A stretch of 64,000 nt of DNA from Trileptium ribeirensis (Eukaryota; Nematoda; Enoplea; Enoplida; Thoracostomopsidae): assembly GCA_030248225.1 (NCBI GenBank), contig JASANE010029451.1, positions 1 to 64,000 of the forward strand, written 5' to 3'. The notes under the pieces are model-generated. The model had not been told where the DNA came from and did not search any database. It was given only the letters and a program-made list of their open reading frames with translations. Numbering within the stretch: the first letter of the stretch is position 1; every line of letters starts with the position of its first letter. The translations under genes and the position numbers were made by a program. Positions 34,378-45,869 of the stretch are shown here, piece after piece.

Positions 34378-36336
34378 CTATAAAAGAAATAAAATTATAA
34401 TTGTATTCAAAATATATTAATACGAAAATTTCTTTGAATGAGGTGGTCGGAATCGACGTCGTGTTGCAAACGGAGGACCGATATTGAAGTTGTAGTAGTT
34501 GTCATCATAGTAAAGATTGTCTTGAGCGGTGGATGCTATAAAAGAAATAAAATTATAATTGTATTAAAAATATATTAATACGAAAATTTCTTTGAATGAG
34601 GTGGTCGGAATCGACGTCGTGTTGCAAACGGAGGACCGATATTGAAGTTGTAGTAGTTGTCATCATAGTAAAGATTGTCTTGAGCGGTGGATGCTATAAA
34701 AGAAATAAAATTATAATTGTATTCAAAATATATTAATACGAAAATTTCTTTGAATGAGGTGGTCGGAATCGACGTCGTGTTGCAAACGGAGGACCGATAT
34801 TGAAGTTGTAGTAGTTGTCATCATAGTAAAGATTGTCTTGAGCGGTGGATGCTATAAAAGAAATAAAATTATAATTGTATTAAAAATATATTAATACGAA
34901 AATTTCTTTGAATGAGGTGGTCGGAATCGACGTCGTGTTGCAAACGGAGGACCGATATTGAAGTTGTAGTAGTTGTCATCATAGTAAAGATTGTCTTGAG
35001 CGGTGGATGCTATAAAAGAAATAAAATTATAATTGTATTCAAAATATATTAATACGAAAATTTCTTTGAATGAGGTGGTCGGAATCGACGTCGTGTTGCA
35101 AACGGAGGACCGATATTGAAGTTGTAGTAGTTGTCATCATAGTAAAGATTGTCTTGAGCGGTGGATGCTATAAAAGAAATAAAATTATAATTGTATTCAA
35201 AATATATTAATACGAAAATTTCCCTGAATGAGGTGGTCTGAGTCGACTTCGTGTTGCAAACGGAGGACCGATATTGAAGTTGTAGTAGTTGTCATCATAG
35301 TAAAGATTGTCTTGAGCGGTGGATGCTATAAAAGAAATAAAATTATAATTGTATTCAAAATATATTAATACGAAAATTTCTTTGAATGAGGTGGTCGGAA
35401 TCGACGTCGTGTTGCAAACGGAGGACCGATATTGAAGTTGTAGTAGTTGTCATCATAGTAAAGATTGTCTTGAGCGGTGGATGCTATAAAAGAAATAAAA
35501 TTATAATTGTATTAAAAATATATTAATACGAAAATTTCTTTGAATGAGGTGGTCGGAATCGACGTCGTGTTGCAAACGGAGGACCGATATTGAAGTTGTA
35601 GTAGTTGTCATCATAGTAAAGATTGTCTTGAGCGGTGGATGCTATAAAAGAAATAAAATTATAATTGTATTCAAAATATATTAATACGAAAATTTCTTTG
35701 AATGAGGTGGTCGGAATCGACGTCGTGTTGCAAACGGAGGACCGATATTGAAGTTGTAGTAGTTGTCATCATAGTAAAGATTGTCTTGAGCGGTGGATGC
35801 TATAAAAGAAATAAAATTATAATTGTATTCAAAATATATTAATACGAAAATTTCCCTGAATGAGGTGGTCTGAGTCGACTTCGTGTTGCAAACGGAGGAC
35901 CGATATTGAAGTTGTAGTAGTTGTCATCATAGTAAAGATTGTCTTGAGCGGTGGATGCTATAAAAGAAATAAAATTATAATTGTATTCAAAATATATTAA
36001 TACGAAAATTTCTTTGAATGAGGTGGTCGGAATCGACGTCGTGTTGCAAACGGAGGACCGATATTGAAGTTGTAGTAGTTGTCATCATAGTAAAGATTGT
36101 CTTGAGCGGTGGATGCTATAAAAGAAATAAAATTATAATTGTATTAAAAATATATTAATACGAAAATTTCCCTGAATGAGGTGGTCTGAGTCGACTTCGT
36201 GTTGCAAACGGAGGACCGATATTGAAGTTGTAGTAGTTGTCATCATAGTAAAGATTGTCTTGAGCGGTGGACGCTATAAAAAATAAAATTATAATTGTAT
36301 TCTAAATATATTAATACGAAAATTTCCTTGAATGAA
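34282..36336. repeat. 158-bp tandem array derived from a cadherin exon-intron junction
   Basis: Thirteen units with an exact 158-bp period; AGGTGGTC starts at 34283, 34441, 34599 and so on to 36179. Unit 1 overlaps the true exon. Each unit contains the first ~96 bases of that exon, the 3' splice site TTTTATAG and about 60 bases of intron. Units 35231, 35863 and 36179 share a variant (CCCTGAATGAGGTGGTCTGA), and TATTCAAA/TATTAAAA variants alternate, giving a four-unit higher-order period of 632 bp. Entered from phase 1, every extra copy runs into TAA soon after the exon-like part, so the copies cannot serve as coding exons. Confidence 0.97.
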
Positions 36337-39120
36337 ACACATTTCATAATGCAAGCAATTATGCGTTGTCATTGGAAATTCTGCGAAAATATGTATACTA
36401 ATTGTTTCTTTAATTTAATAACGGATTAAAATATATATTTGTGCGATATATTGGCGTTCGGGTATTCCCCATATCTCCATTATCTAGCACCAACGTAGGC
36501 TTTTTGCAATATGTGAAAAAAAGTTCTGAAAAAAGAAATATCGTGCATTCACAAAATGTTGCTTCATGACAACTTTCGGAGTGCCACTATGACAAATTAT
36601 AAATTATCGTTGAGTTGTAGGTGTCCATCGTGGATTAGGGGGGGTTTCCCTGAGGGTCGAACCCACTAAGCATAATGAACCCAAGTCCGAAATGCAAGGC
36701 GGGAGGGTTAGCCAGGTTCTAGAAGGAGAATGCGGAAGGAGGAAGCCTTCAGCCTCCAAGGGGAGTAAGTAAGAATGGGCACTCCTACCCGGGTACCCGG
36801 ATAGAGCGTGAGGAACATCAATACAGCAGTCAGGTACCGGGATAATGGGTATTAAATATTTTGAGTGTTACCTAGAATTTATTTTCCGCCGTCTTACAGG
36901 AAATGACGTGTCTTCTTTAATAAATATTACTAACCCAAAAGAAGATAGCTGAAGTGCAGTACGCAGCATATAGACGTATATTTTTAATACACATGATTCA
37001 CATGGTATCTATGTTCCTATTGTGAACAGCAGATATTTTAATTTGGACACACAACTTCTACTAATAAAGACAACTCCGAATTTCTTTTAATTATATTCGC
37101 CAAACCTATCGCTCATCAGTATAATGTTTCTCGAAAACTTGTAGCAATATGTATTTACACTTTTATTAGTTTTCATTGCAAAGATAATTAAACCTAAATC
37201 GCAATAACAAAATTCGCTACAAGTGATTAATTCTAGAATTTCAGGGCAAATCCAAATAAATAAGCGTTTTATATTATAGTAAATCTGGCCTAAAAACAGC
37301 AGTTAAGTCCTGCCCCAACTAAAGGGCCACTAGCAAAATACAACGTATTTGCCAAAAGTTTTTAAAACATTGGAACAACATTTTATACAAATACCCAACT
37401 TAGACTATCTATAATGGTTTCTGTAAGCTTAAACATCTTACGCAGTGCGGGTATAGGTTTGAAGACCGGTTTACACGACAGCTGATAATTCAAGAGGACT
37501 ACAAGTAAAAAAAGAATTAATGAGTATATATTATGAACTTGTTACACACAAACAATGATGCAGCGACAAAATGCTGCATATTTTGATACATCTACCTGGT
37601 TATGAAAGCCAAAATACGCGATATTCTTTATACAGCAAAACCGTTGAGTCAAATTTTGACCATTGAATAGATTCTTTATTAAACCCTAAACTTGAGTATA
37701 ACTTTAAGCTGATTTCAGTCAAACTTTGACTCATTCTGGGCGAACCTTGACACATTGTATTTTCGTTTCATTGGTTATGCTAGAAGCTTGATAGTGTGTT
37801 TTCTCAAGCTCACAGTAGTAGAATGTATATTCATAATCCCAAATTACATTTATTATTTTCCATGATTGATAACTAGTAAATAATGTTTAGGATAAACGTA
37901 ACGTAATCGGTGTGATCCAAAAAAAAAAAATATTTCAGTATTAATAGTACCGTTTGGACTAAGAATCGACAAAGTCGACCGTCTCGGTAGATTTCTATAA
38001 TTATAATCTTTTACCCATTCCCGCATGAATTAATATGCATTTCGTATAATGTTGAACATCCTTTTGAGCCACAGGCGGGCTAAACCTCTATCGCTTGAGT
38101 ACGAGCCCTGTCTGTTAGACAATAAGCTATGTAGGAGCTGTTTCTTGGTATCTTAAGAAACCCCACAAACCGAGCGAATAACATTGCACTTACAAAAGGT
38201 ACGCATACAATTTCTTAAACGTGTATAATCTTAGTACAGTTTAATGTAGAACCACAATTTAACAGCTATAATACTCTAAGTGTACATAAAACATGTTATC
38301 TTTTTGTGTTTAGATCTCAATTTGCATCAAGCGATATAATCTAGCTGTTTTGAGCTTAAGAACGGTCTGTAGATACAAAAAATTCATATAGGTAAGGGTA
38401 TTTTAGACCTCTATTCGAGCAGGAACTTTCACCTAGACACCTTAGATGAAGACGGTAACTGTAGTTATAAGTGTATATTTTGGAAACAGAAATAATCAGT
38501 TTTCCTCAATCTTATGCGTTGTTTATATTAATATGCATGCACCCAAGGCTCACAGTTACACAAAGAACCCCTGTGCTTCGTTGACACTAAGAACCTCAAG
38601 AACATATGCCGCTACAACGAACAAGATATCAACAAAATGTATAAAGTATGCGATTTTAATAATGCACTTAAGTTGACAAAGGATCTAAGAACATGCTTAA
38701 AAATCATGCTTTTAATGATGCATTTTTGTTGACAAAATGTATAGAAACATAGCTTAAAAATCGCATAAAAAACTTTTAATACAGCCAGTTTGTACTCTAG
38801 ATATTAAAACCATCGTATCCTGTGCCCTTGATAACTTAATAGACACCCATTGTAAGTTAAAAATAAGCAATAACATGTCGAATATTGATAAAATCGCTGC
38901 TTCTGGCAAAGGGTCGATGAACCACATTGGGACCATCGCAGTTCAGCGTGTGGTCCCACAGAAAATTCGTGGTCAGCAAAACTGTAGATCTCGATATCTC
39001 TATTTTTCGATATGAGTTCTATAGCGAGATATGAGCTGCGAAACACTGGCACTCGTATGGGCAGATTTGGCAAAGAATCATGAAAACCCTAAGTGGGGTC
39101 GGAGCTGTTCGCGGTCAACT
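36337..39120. other. Gene-poor sequence upstream of the cadherin exons
   Basis: Includes a somewhat G-rich segment at 36630-36850 and a poly-A run near 37920. The missing 5' cadherin exon could lie here, but I see no signal-peptide exon. The overlapping frames at 38754-39073 (minus) resemble nothing known. Confidence 0.4.
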
Positions 39121-41928
39121 AAAAGGCACATCGTCATCACTTCTGCTATCTAACACAAAATTTATCGGAATCCATGCATCCGAAAATGAGGTAGTAATGA
39201 CAGTGCCAGACAAACTGAATTTTAGAGATTTTCCCCCTAGCACCCACAGGGAAACTCTGCTCGCTTCGCTCGGTCGGTTTTAATAAAAAGGCACATCGTC
39301 AACACTTCTGCTATCTAACACAAAATTTATCGGAATCCATGGATCCGAAAATGAGGTAGTAATGACAGTGCCAGACAAACTGAATTTTAGAGATTTTCCC
39401 CCTCGCACCCACAGGGAAACTCTGCTCGCTTCGCTCGGTCGGTTTTAATAAAAAGGCACATCGTCAAGACTTCTGCTATCTAACACAAAATTTATCGGAA
39501 TCCATGCATCCGACAATGAGGTAGTTATGACAGTGCCAGACAAACTGAATTTTAGAGATTTTCCCCCTCGCACCCACAGGGAAATTCTGCTCGCTTCGCT
39601 CGGTCGGTTTAAATAAAAAGGCACATCGTCAACACTTCTGCTATCTAACACAAAATTTATCGGAATCCATGCATCCGAAAATGAGGTAGTTATGACAGTG
39701 CCAGACAAACTGAATTTTGGAGATTTTCCCCCTCGCACCCATGGGGAAACTCTGCTCGCTTCGCTCGGTCGGTTTTAATAAAAAGGCACATCGTCAACAC
39801 TTCTGCTATCTAACACAAAATTTATCGGAATCCATGGATCCGAAAATGAGGTAGTAATGACAGTGCCAGACAAACTGAATTTTGGAGATTTTCCCCCTAG
39901 CACCCACAGGGAAACTCTGCTCGCTTCGCTGGGTCGGTTTTAATAAAAAGGCACATCGTCAACACTTCTGCTATCTAACACAAAATTTATCGGAATCCAT
40001 GGATCCGAAAATGAGGCAGTAATGACAGTGCCAAAAGAACTGAATTTTAGAGATTTTCCCCCTCGCACCCACAGGGAAACTCTGCTCGCTTCGCTCGGTC
40101 GGTTTTAATAAAAAGGCACATCGTCAACACTTCTGCTATCTAACACAAAATTTATCGGAATCCATGCATCCGAAAATGAGGTAGTTATGACAGTGCAAGA
40201 CAAACTGAATTTTAGAGATTTTCCCCCTCGCACCCACAGGGAAATTCTGCTCGCTTCGCTCGGTCGGTTTAAATAAAAAGGCACATCGTCAACACTTCTG
40301 CTATCTAACATAAAATTTATCGGAATCCATGCATCCGAAAATGAGGTAGTTATGACAGTGCCAGACAAACTGAATTTTGGAGATTTTCCCCCTCGCACCC
40401 ATGGGGAAACTCTGCTCGCTTCGCTCGGTCGGTTTTAATAAAAAGGCACATCGTCAACACTTCTGCTATCTAACACAAAATTTATCGGAATCCATGGATC
40501 CGAAAATGAGGTAGTAATGACAGTGCCAGACAAACTGAATTTTGGAGATTTTCCCCCTAGCAGCCACAGGGAAACTCTGCTCGCTTCGCTCGGTCGGTTT
40601 TAATAAAAAGGCACATCGTCAACACTTCTGCTATCTAACACAAAATTTATCGGAATCCATGGATCCGAAAATGAGGCAGTAATGACAGTGCCAAAAGAAC
40701 TGAATTTTAGAGATTTTCCCCCTCGCACCCACAGGGAAATTCTGCTCGCTTCGCTCGGTCGGTTTAAATAAAAAAGCACATCGTCAACACTTCTGCTATC
40801 TAACACAAAATTTATCGGAATCCATGCATCCGAAAATGAGGTAGTTGTGACAGTGCCAGACAAACTGAATTTTGGAGATTTTCCCCCTCGCACCCATGGG
40901 GAAACTCTGCTCGCTTCGCTCGGTCGGTTTTAATAAAAAGGCACATCGTCAACACTTCTGCTATCTAACACAAAATTTATCGGAATCCATGGATCCGAAA
41001 ATGAGGTAGTAATGACAGTGCCAGACAAACTGAATTTTGGAGATTTTCCCCCTAGCATTCACAGGGAAACTCTGCTCGCTTCGCTCGGTCGGTTTTAATA
41101 AAAAGGCACATCGTCAACACTTCTGCTATCTAACACAAAATTTATCGGAATCCATGGATTCGAAAATGAGGTAGTAATGACAGTGACAGACAAACTGAAT
41201 TTTAGAGATTTTCCCCCTCGCACCCACAGGGAAACTCTGCTCGCTTCGCTCGGTCGGTTTTAATAAAAAGGCACATCGTCAACACTTCTGCTATCTAACA
41301 CAAAATTTATCGGAATCCATGCATCCGAAAATGAGGTAGTTATGACAGTGCCAGACAAACTGAATTTTAGAGATTTTCCCCCTCGCACCCACAGGGAAAT
41401 TCTGCTCGCTTCGCTCGGTCGGTTTAAATAAAAAGGCACATCGTCAACACTTCTGCTATCTAACACAAAATTTATCGGAATCCATGCATCCGAAAATGAG
41501 GTAGTTATGACAGTGCCAGACAAACTGAATTTTGGAGATTTTCCCCCTCGCACCCACAGGGAAACTCTGCTCGCTTCGCTCGGTCGGTTTTAATAAAAAG
41601 GCACATCGTCAACACTTCTGCTATCTAACACAAAATTTATCGGAATCCATGGATCCGAAAATGAGGTAGTAATGACAGTGCCAGACAAACTGAATTTTGG
41701 AGATTTTCCCCCTCGCGACCACAGGGAAACTCTGCTCGCTTCGCTCGGTCGGTTTTAATAAAAAGGCACATCGTCAACACTTCTGCTATCTAACACAAAA
41801 TTTATCGGAATCCATGGATCCGAAAATGAGGTAGTAATGACAGTGCCAGACAAACTGAATTTTAGAGATTTTCCCCCTCGCACCCACAGGGAAACTCTGC
41901 TCGCTTCGCTCGGTCGATTTTAATAAAA
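39121..41928. repeat. Satellite array, 165-bp unit, 17 copies
   Basis: AAGGCACATCGTC recurs every 165 bp from 39123 to about 41764. Each unit also contains TTTATCGGAATCCATG, CAGTGCCAGACAAACTG, TTTTCCCCCT and GCTCGCTTCGCTCGGTCGG. A subset of units has CGGTTTAAAT where others have CGGTTTTAAT; this removes a minus-strand stop and produces the 97-codon frames at 39445, 40105, 40600 and 41260. These frames are artefacts. Their spacing (660, 495, 660 bp) points to a higher-order repeat of about four units. Confidence 0.97.
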
Positions 41929-43829
41929 AGTCAATATAAATACACTCACTATAAAACGTGTTGGCTATTGGGTATCTGAAACATGATATGCGTTTAGGCT
42001 TCACTGTGAACCTAAAATTTTCAGGTTATATAACTCGACTAGCAGCGCTGCTAATGTATGCTACTATAATGCACATGCAGAGTCGTAAATCTTTACATTG
42101 TGAAGATGCGATAGTATTGTTACCTGTACACTGCCATGTATATTAACAGAATCGGTTTCCATCCAAACAGAGCACCACATGCTTTACTGCGACTTGAAGC
42201 AAGCATAATTCCATTAGTTTCCCTGACACTGCAAACCCTGAACGTTTGATGTGGCGTAGTTAGTACCTTATGTGACAATGCAGCTTGTAAGTTTACTTTA
42301 GGCTACATGTTTAGAAATCAGTTATTCAACAACGTCCTGAGAACCGTCAGCTTGATTTGAAAAATGTTTATAGAAACCTAATCATATAGTACATGCTCCA
42401 AGTGTATGTTGCTAATTTATTATATGATGGCAAGAGTTCATGATTACTTCTTGACAAGAATGTGTCACTTTTCGCCGTCGTCATATATTACTGCATTATG
42501 CATTATGGAATACAATCAGCCCCGATATAGCCATAAACCATACCGTCTGATATCTTTATAAGGACGCCATCCAACTATAATCCTTAAAGGATTGACATGA
42601 CATATCCCTAACTCTCGCCACCCAATATAATCTCAAGCGACAGCCCAAGCTTGATGTTATGCTGGGAAAATCCAGCTTGAAATTATATTATTGATCATTG
42701 AGTCCTATTTGCTTAGTAAACAGATTATATACTTAAATATGTATGTTATCATACGAGAAGCCTTTTCCTAGTATATCCGATCTATATATATCGACCACTA
42801 TAATTTGTAATCACGCTATATTTATGCGTAACAAATTTAAATAATTTGATGAGGAAATTAATTGTGACTCAAGGAAGGTCTCTATTGTTCATAAATTTGA
42901 AAGAATGCAAAAAAATCAATACCTCAAAAAGAGTCGGTAGCGTCTAGCTTGGTGTATATGCTCGTCCGAGCGTCAGCCGGCTAATAAGCCGACTACGATA
43001 ATGTTTGGCAGTCCGGCCTGTGTCTTCAAATGGCGGCTACTTAAGGGGTTTCTTGGCTTTTACCCAGCACTACTCATTATATCTCATACCGTACTAAGCG
43101 ATCTACCCTTAAGCGACTAAACATAATATTTCCCTAAATAACACCGCACAATATAATTTCACGAGGCATTATCCGATATATAATCAACCGACATCATCCG
43201 ATATATCTTGGTTGAAGATTTTGTAGTTTCACTGATGTGATTCTTACTGGGCGTCGCGCTAAATTTTGGACATGGACTCTTTAGGTCTAAGCATACGTAA
43301 CTGAACGAAGTAACAAAAAACCATTAAACGTATTGCTTAAGGCGCATTTTTCAGCATTTAGCTAAACATTTCAAACATCTTGTTATAGGGTTAAAAAAAG
43401 TTAAAATTTTTTCATACTAGATATCCAAATTTTTGTCAGTCACTGAATTGCTTATACCTGATGTTCGTCTGAAGGTATATTATATATATAATCTTCCATG
43501 CAGTACTTTTGGATTTCCCAGTACTACGTATATTCGTTATTATCCATTTTTCGATATAGCCGCATTTAGTAGTATGCGACTGAATATAAGCTGACCCCGC
43601 TGACTACTCTATTTTGTAATGTATAATAACTTCAATATTCATTGTTAACAGGTTGTGTTTATTATCGGTCTTGTCTGGTCTCGCCCTTATCATTAGGCCA
43701 AGACGTAAAATCTCTGGTCACATGGCTAAACTCACTTTAAGCACCTAGCCACATTATAGTTTCATAGCTATTATTTTCGTGTATAAGAATTTGTTTTATT
43801 ATGGCAGACGTGAACCGTTTTTGAAACAG
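41929..43829. other. AT-rich sequence, nothing recognised
   Basis: No gene, RNA gene or clear transposon end seen. Short frames only. Confidence 0.4.
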
Positions 43830-44000
43830 GGCGGGCAAAGCGAGCGGATTTTCCACTGAGGGCGCTAGGGTGCAAAATCATTAATATTTTTGTCGATCGG
43901 TGTCACTCATAACTGATCTCCGGATAACTGCGTTTTGACAAAAATTTTAGTTTGATTGCAAACGTGTTGAGATCGTACGAGTGCCCAGTAGGTTATCAGA
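43830..44000 (-). repeat. Diverged single copy of the 165-bp satellite unit
   Basis: GCAAAGCGAGCGGATTTTCC, then GGGCGCTAGGGTGCAAAATC and GTGTCACTCATAACTGATCTCC, align in order with the reverse strand of the 165-bp unit (GCGAAGCGAGCAGAGTTTCC, GGTGCTAGGGGGAAAATC, CTGTCATTACTACCTC). This copy lies about 1.9 kb outside the array, in the opposite orientation and strongly diverged. Confidence 0.6.
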
Positions 44001-44079
44001 CACGCAGACTATGACGATTTTGTTATCTAGGGTTTCACTTGACTATACTATATATTTTTGTATGGCGTTTCAAGGGTTT

Positions 44080-44345
44080 TTCGGTCGACGAACCCGAGTT
44101 ACAAAATGAACTATGTTTTCATTTGTTTGGTTATGTATTCCGTATAGGGCATCAAAAATGGTCTATAAATTCATTTTTCGGTATGCTGAGAGAAAATGGT
44201 TCGGCTATCTAGAACCTAGTAACTTTCAGCAGGATTAGGATGCATGATCTAGAAAATAGCCTGTCGTCCATTTTCGTTATGCATTTCTGTCAGTGAATTT
44301 AGACCGGTTTTATAGGTTCTTTGGGTATGTTGAATACGCTGGTAT
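44080..44345. repeat. Dispersed repeat, TCGGTCGACGAACCC type
   Basis: The landmarks CGGTCGACGAACCC, CATCAARAATGGT and TTTTTCGGTAYGCTGA recur in order at 47430-47550; the last part recurs at 49435-49475 and again at 44305-44340. No coding sequence. Confidence 0.6.
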
Positions 44346-44347
44346 GG

Positions 44348-44415
44348 TCTAGTAGTACAGCGTTCACATTATATATAATGAACCCACCGTTTGAATCCTG
44401 TGTTCGCAACAGAGT
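44348..44415 (+). ncRNA. tRNA-like sequence, probable SINE head
   Basis: TGGTCTAGTAGTACAGCGTTC (A-box-like) and CCGTTTGAATCCTG (B-box-like) are spaced as in a tRNA. It directly follows a copy of the TCGGTCGACGAACCC repeat, so that repeat and the tRNA head may form one SINE. Confidence 0.5.
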
Positions 44416-45249
44416 GGCAGGCACACCCTACACAACACGATGCCGTAGGCACCCTAATGTTTTTGATAAAAATTATTAAGATTATGGAGCTAGGAGTTGG
44501 CTCGCTATTTGGCGGCGGCACCGGCGCGGCCTTATTTTTGTTTTTATGTTGTCGGGGTGTCTCATATATCAGCAGGAATATATAGAAGCGGTAGATTGAC
44601 ACTCTAGATAAAATTTCTTTTACAAGCTCGTTAATAATGACTCAGCTCATCATGCAGAAAGAGGTTTTGTTACTAATATTGCGAATAGTTACATAGCTAT
44701 GTTTTGTTTACGTTAATTGTTTTTTGTTTATGCATTAGATTGTCAAACTGAGTATCTACGCGTAAATATATACGAACAAATGAAATTATTAGCTTTTTAT
44801 CTTAGCAAAATTCTCAAAGAACATTCTCATAGAAGACAGCTGGGTGTGTTGGAGTTGTGCAAAATTTTATACCGCACACAGATGGAACATAAAATCGCAC
44901 CTGAACCCGAATTTGACAGTCAGGGCTATGATCAGATTCGACAATAAACTACTTTCTAGTTTAAAGCAGTTGCGTCACGAAGGGAACGGGGCGTACCCCA
45001 CGTTTGAAGAACTTGCGACACTCCTGGTTTAAAGCTAAGATACAATTTAAAGTTAACATACAGAAGTATAAGCATAGCGTTAAGCATACTGAATGCAATC
45101 ATATTTTTAAACATCTTTTTTAGTGTTTTCATTCTGGATATTTTGAACTGTACATATATATGACATATGCATCTTGAAAGATTCCATCTTGAAAGATTCC
45201 AGTGAAAATTTGGACCCAATGCTGTCAATTTTAAACAGCAATGGCTGAA

Positions 45250-45862
45250 CCAGGGGCGTAGCTAGGAATTCTGAAAAGGGGTTTCGCGGCCCACAGTGGG
45301 TGCCTAAAAGGGGGCTCAGGGAGTTCGCGCTCAGAAATGAATAAGCGGGGTTAATAAGGTCATGTCATTAAGTGATGCACATTTCTACGAGCTAACCTTG
45401 CGTTTTCGGTCCCATGAGCCGATTAATTATGCGAAATACTGTCCCGCAAGCATTTGCCATGAACGAAACTTGTGTTAAGCATATATGTTAAGTTTAAACC
45501 CTTCGAAAACTAGGGCCAAATGGGCACCTTTCTTTAATTTGTTGTCAATCGTACACCTGAAATGTGGAGGGAGATAAAATTTGTTTCCGTTAATTTGTGT
45601 GTACTCGGCGTTTGTTTGCTTTGTTTGCATTGAGATGAGTAAGCTGTGACACACAAATTTTCAAATTTGTGGATGCCCAAAAAATATTTCTGTTAGAAGT
45701 TTATATCTCTCGACTTTCTGGACGATCTTGTGGGAGGTGGGCTAGTTTAAGGACAATTTCTGACATGATTTCCAGCCAGAATCTTTCAAAAAAATTTGTA
45801 TGTGATTGAGCCGAAAGAGGGATCGCGACCCCCGCAACCCTCCCTGGCTTCGCCCTTGGGCT
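45250..45862. mobile_element. Non-autonomous element with GGGGCGTAGCTAGG-type ends
   Basis: The left end CCAGGGGCGTAGCTAGGA (45250) and the right end TCCCTGGCTTCGCCCTTGGG (45841-45860) are imperfect inverted repeats of a type very common at transposon ends in invertebrates. No coding frame inside. Confidence 0.65.
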
Positions 45863-45869
45863 AAACGCA

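Noticed and set aside
39445..41553. Four 97-codon minus-strand frames in the 165-bp satellite
   Set aside because: They depend on one base variant that removes a stop in some units; there is no codon signature or splice context.
1..41928. Satellite arrays considered as CRISPR-like arrays
   Set aside because: They are contiguous tandem units without unique spacers, in a eukaryotic context with spliced genes.
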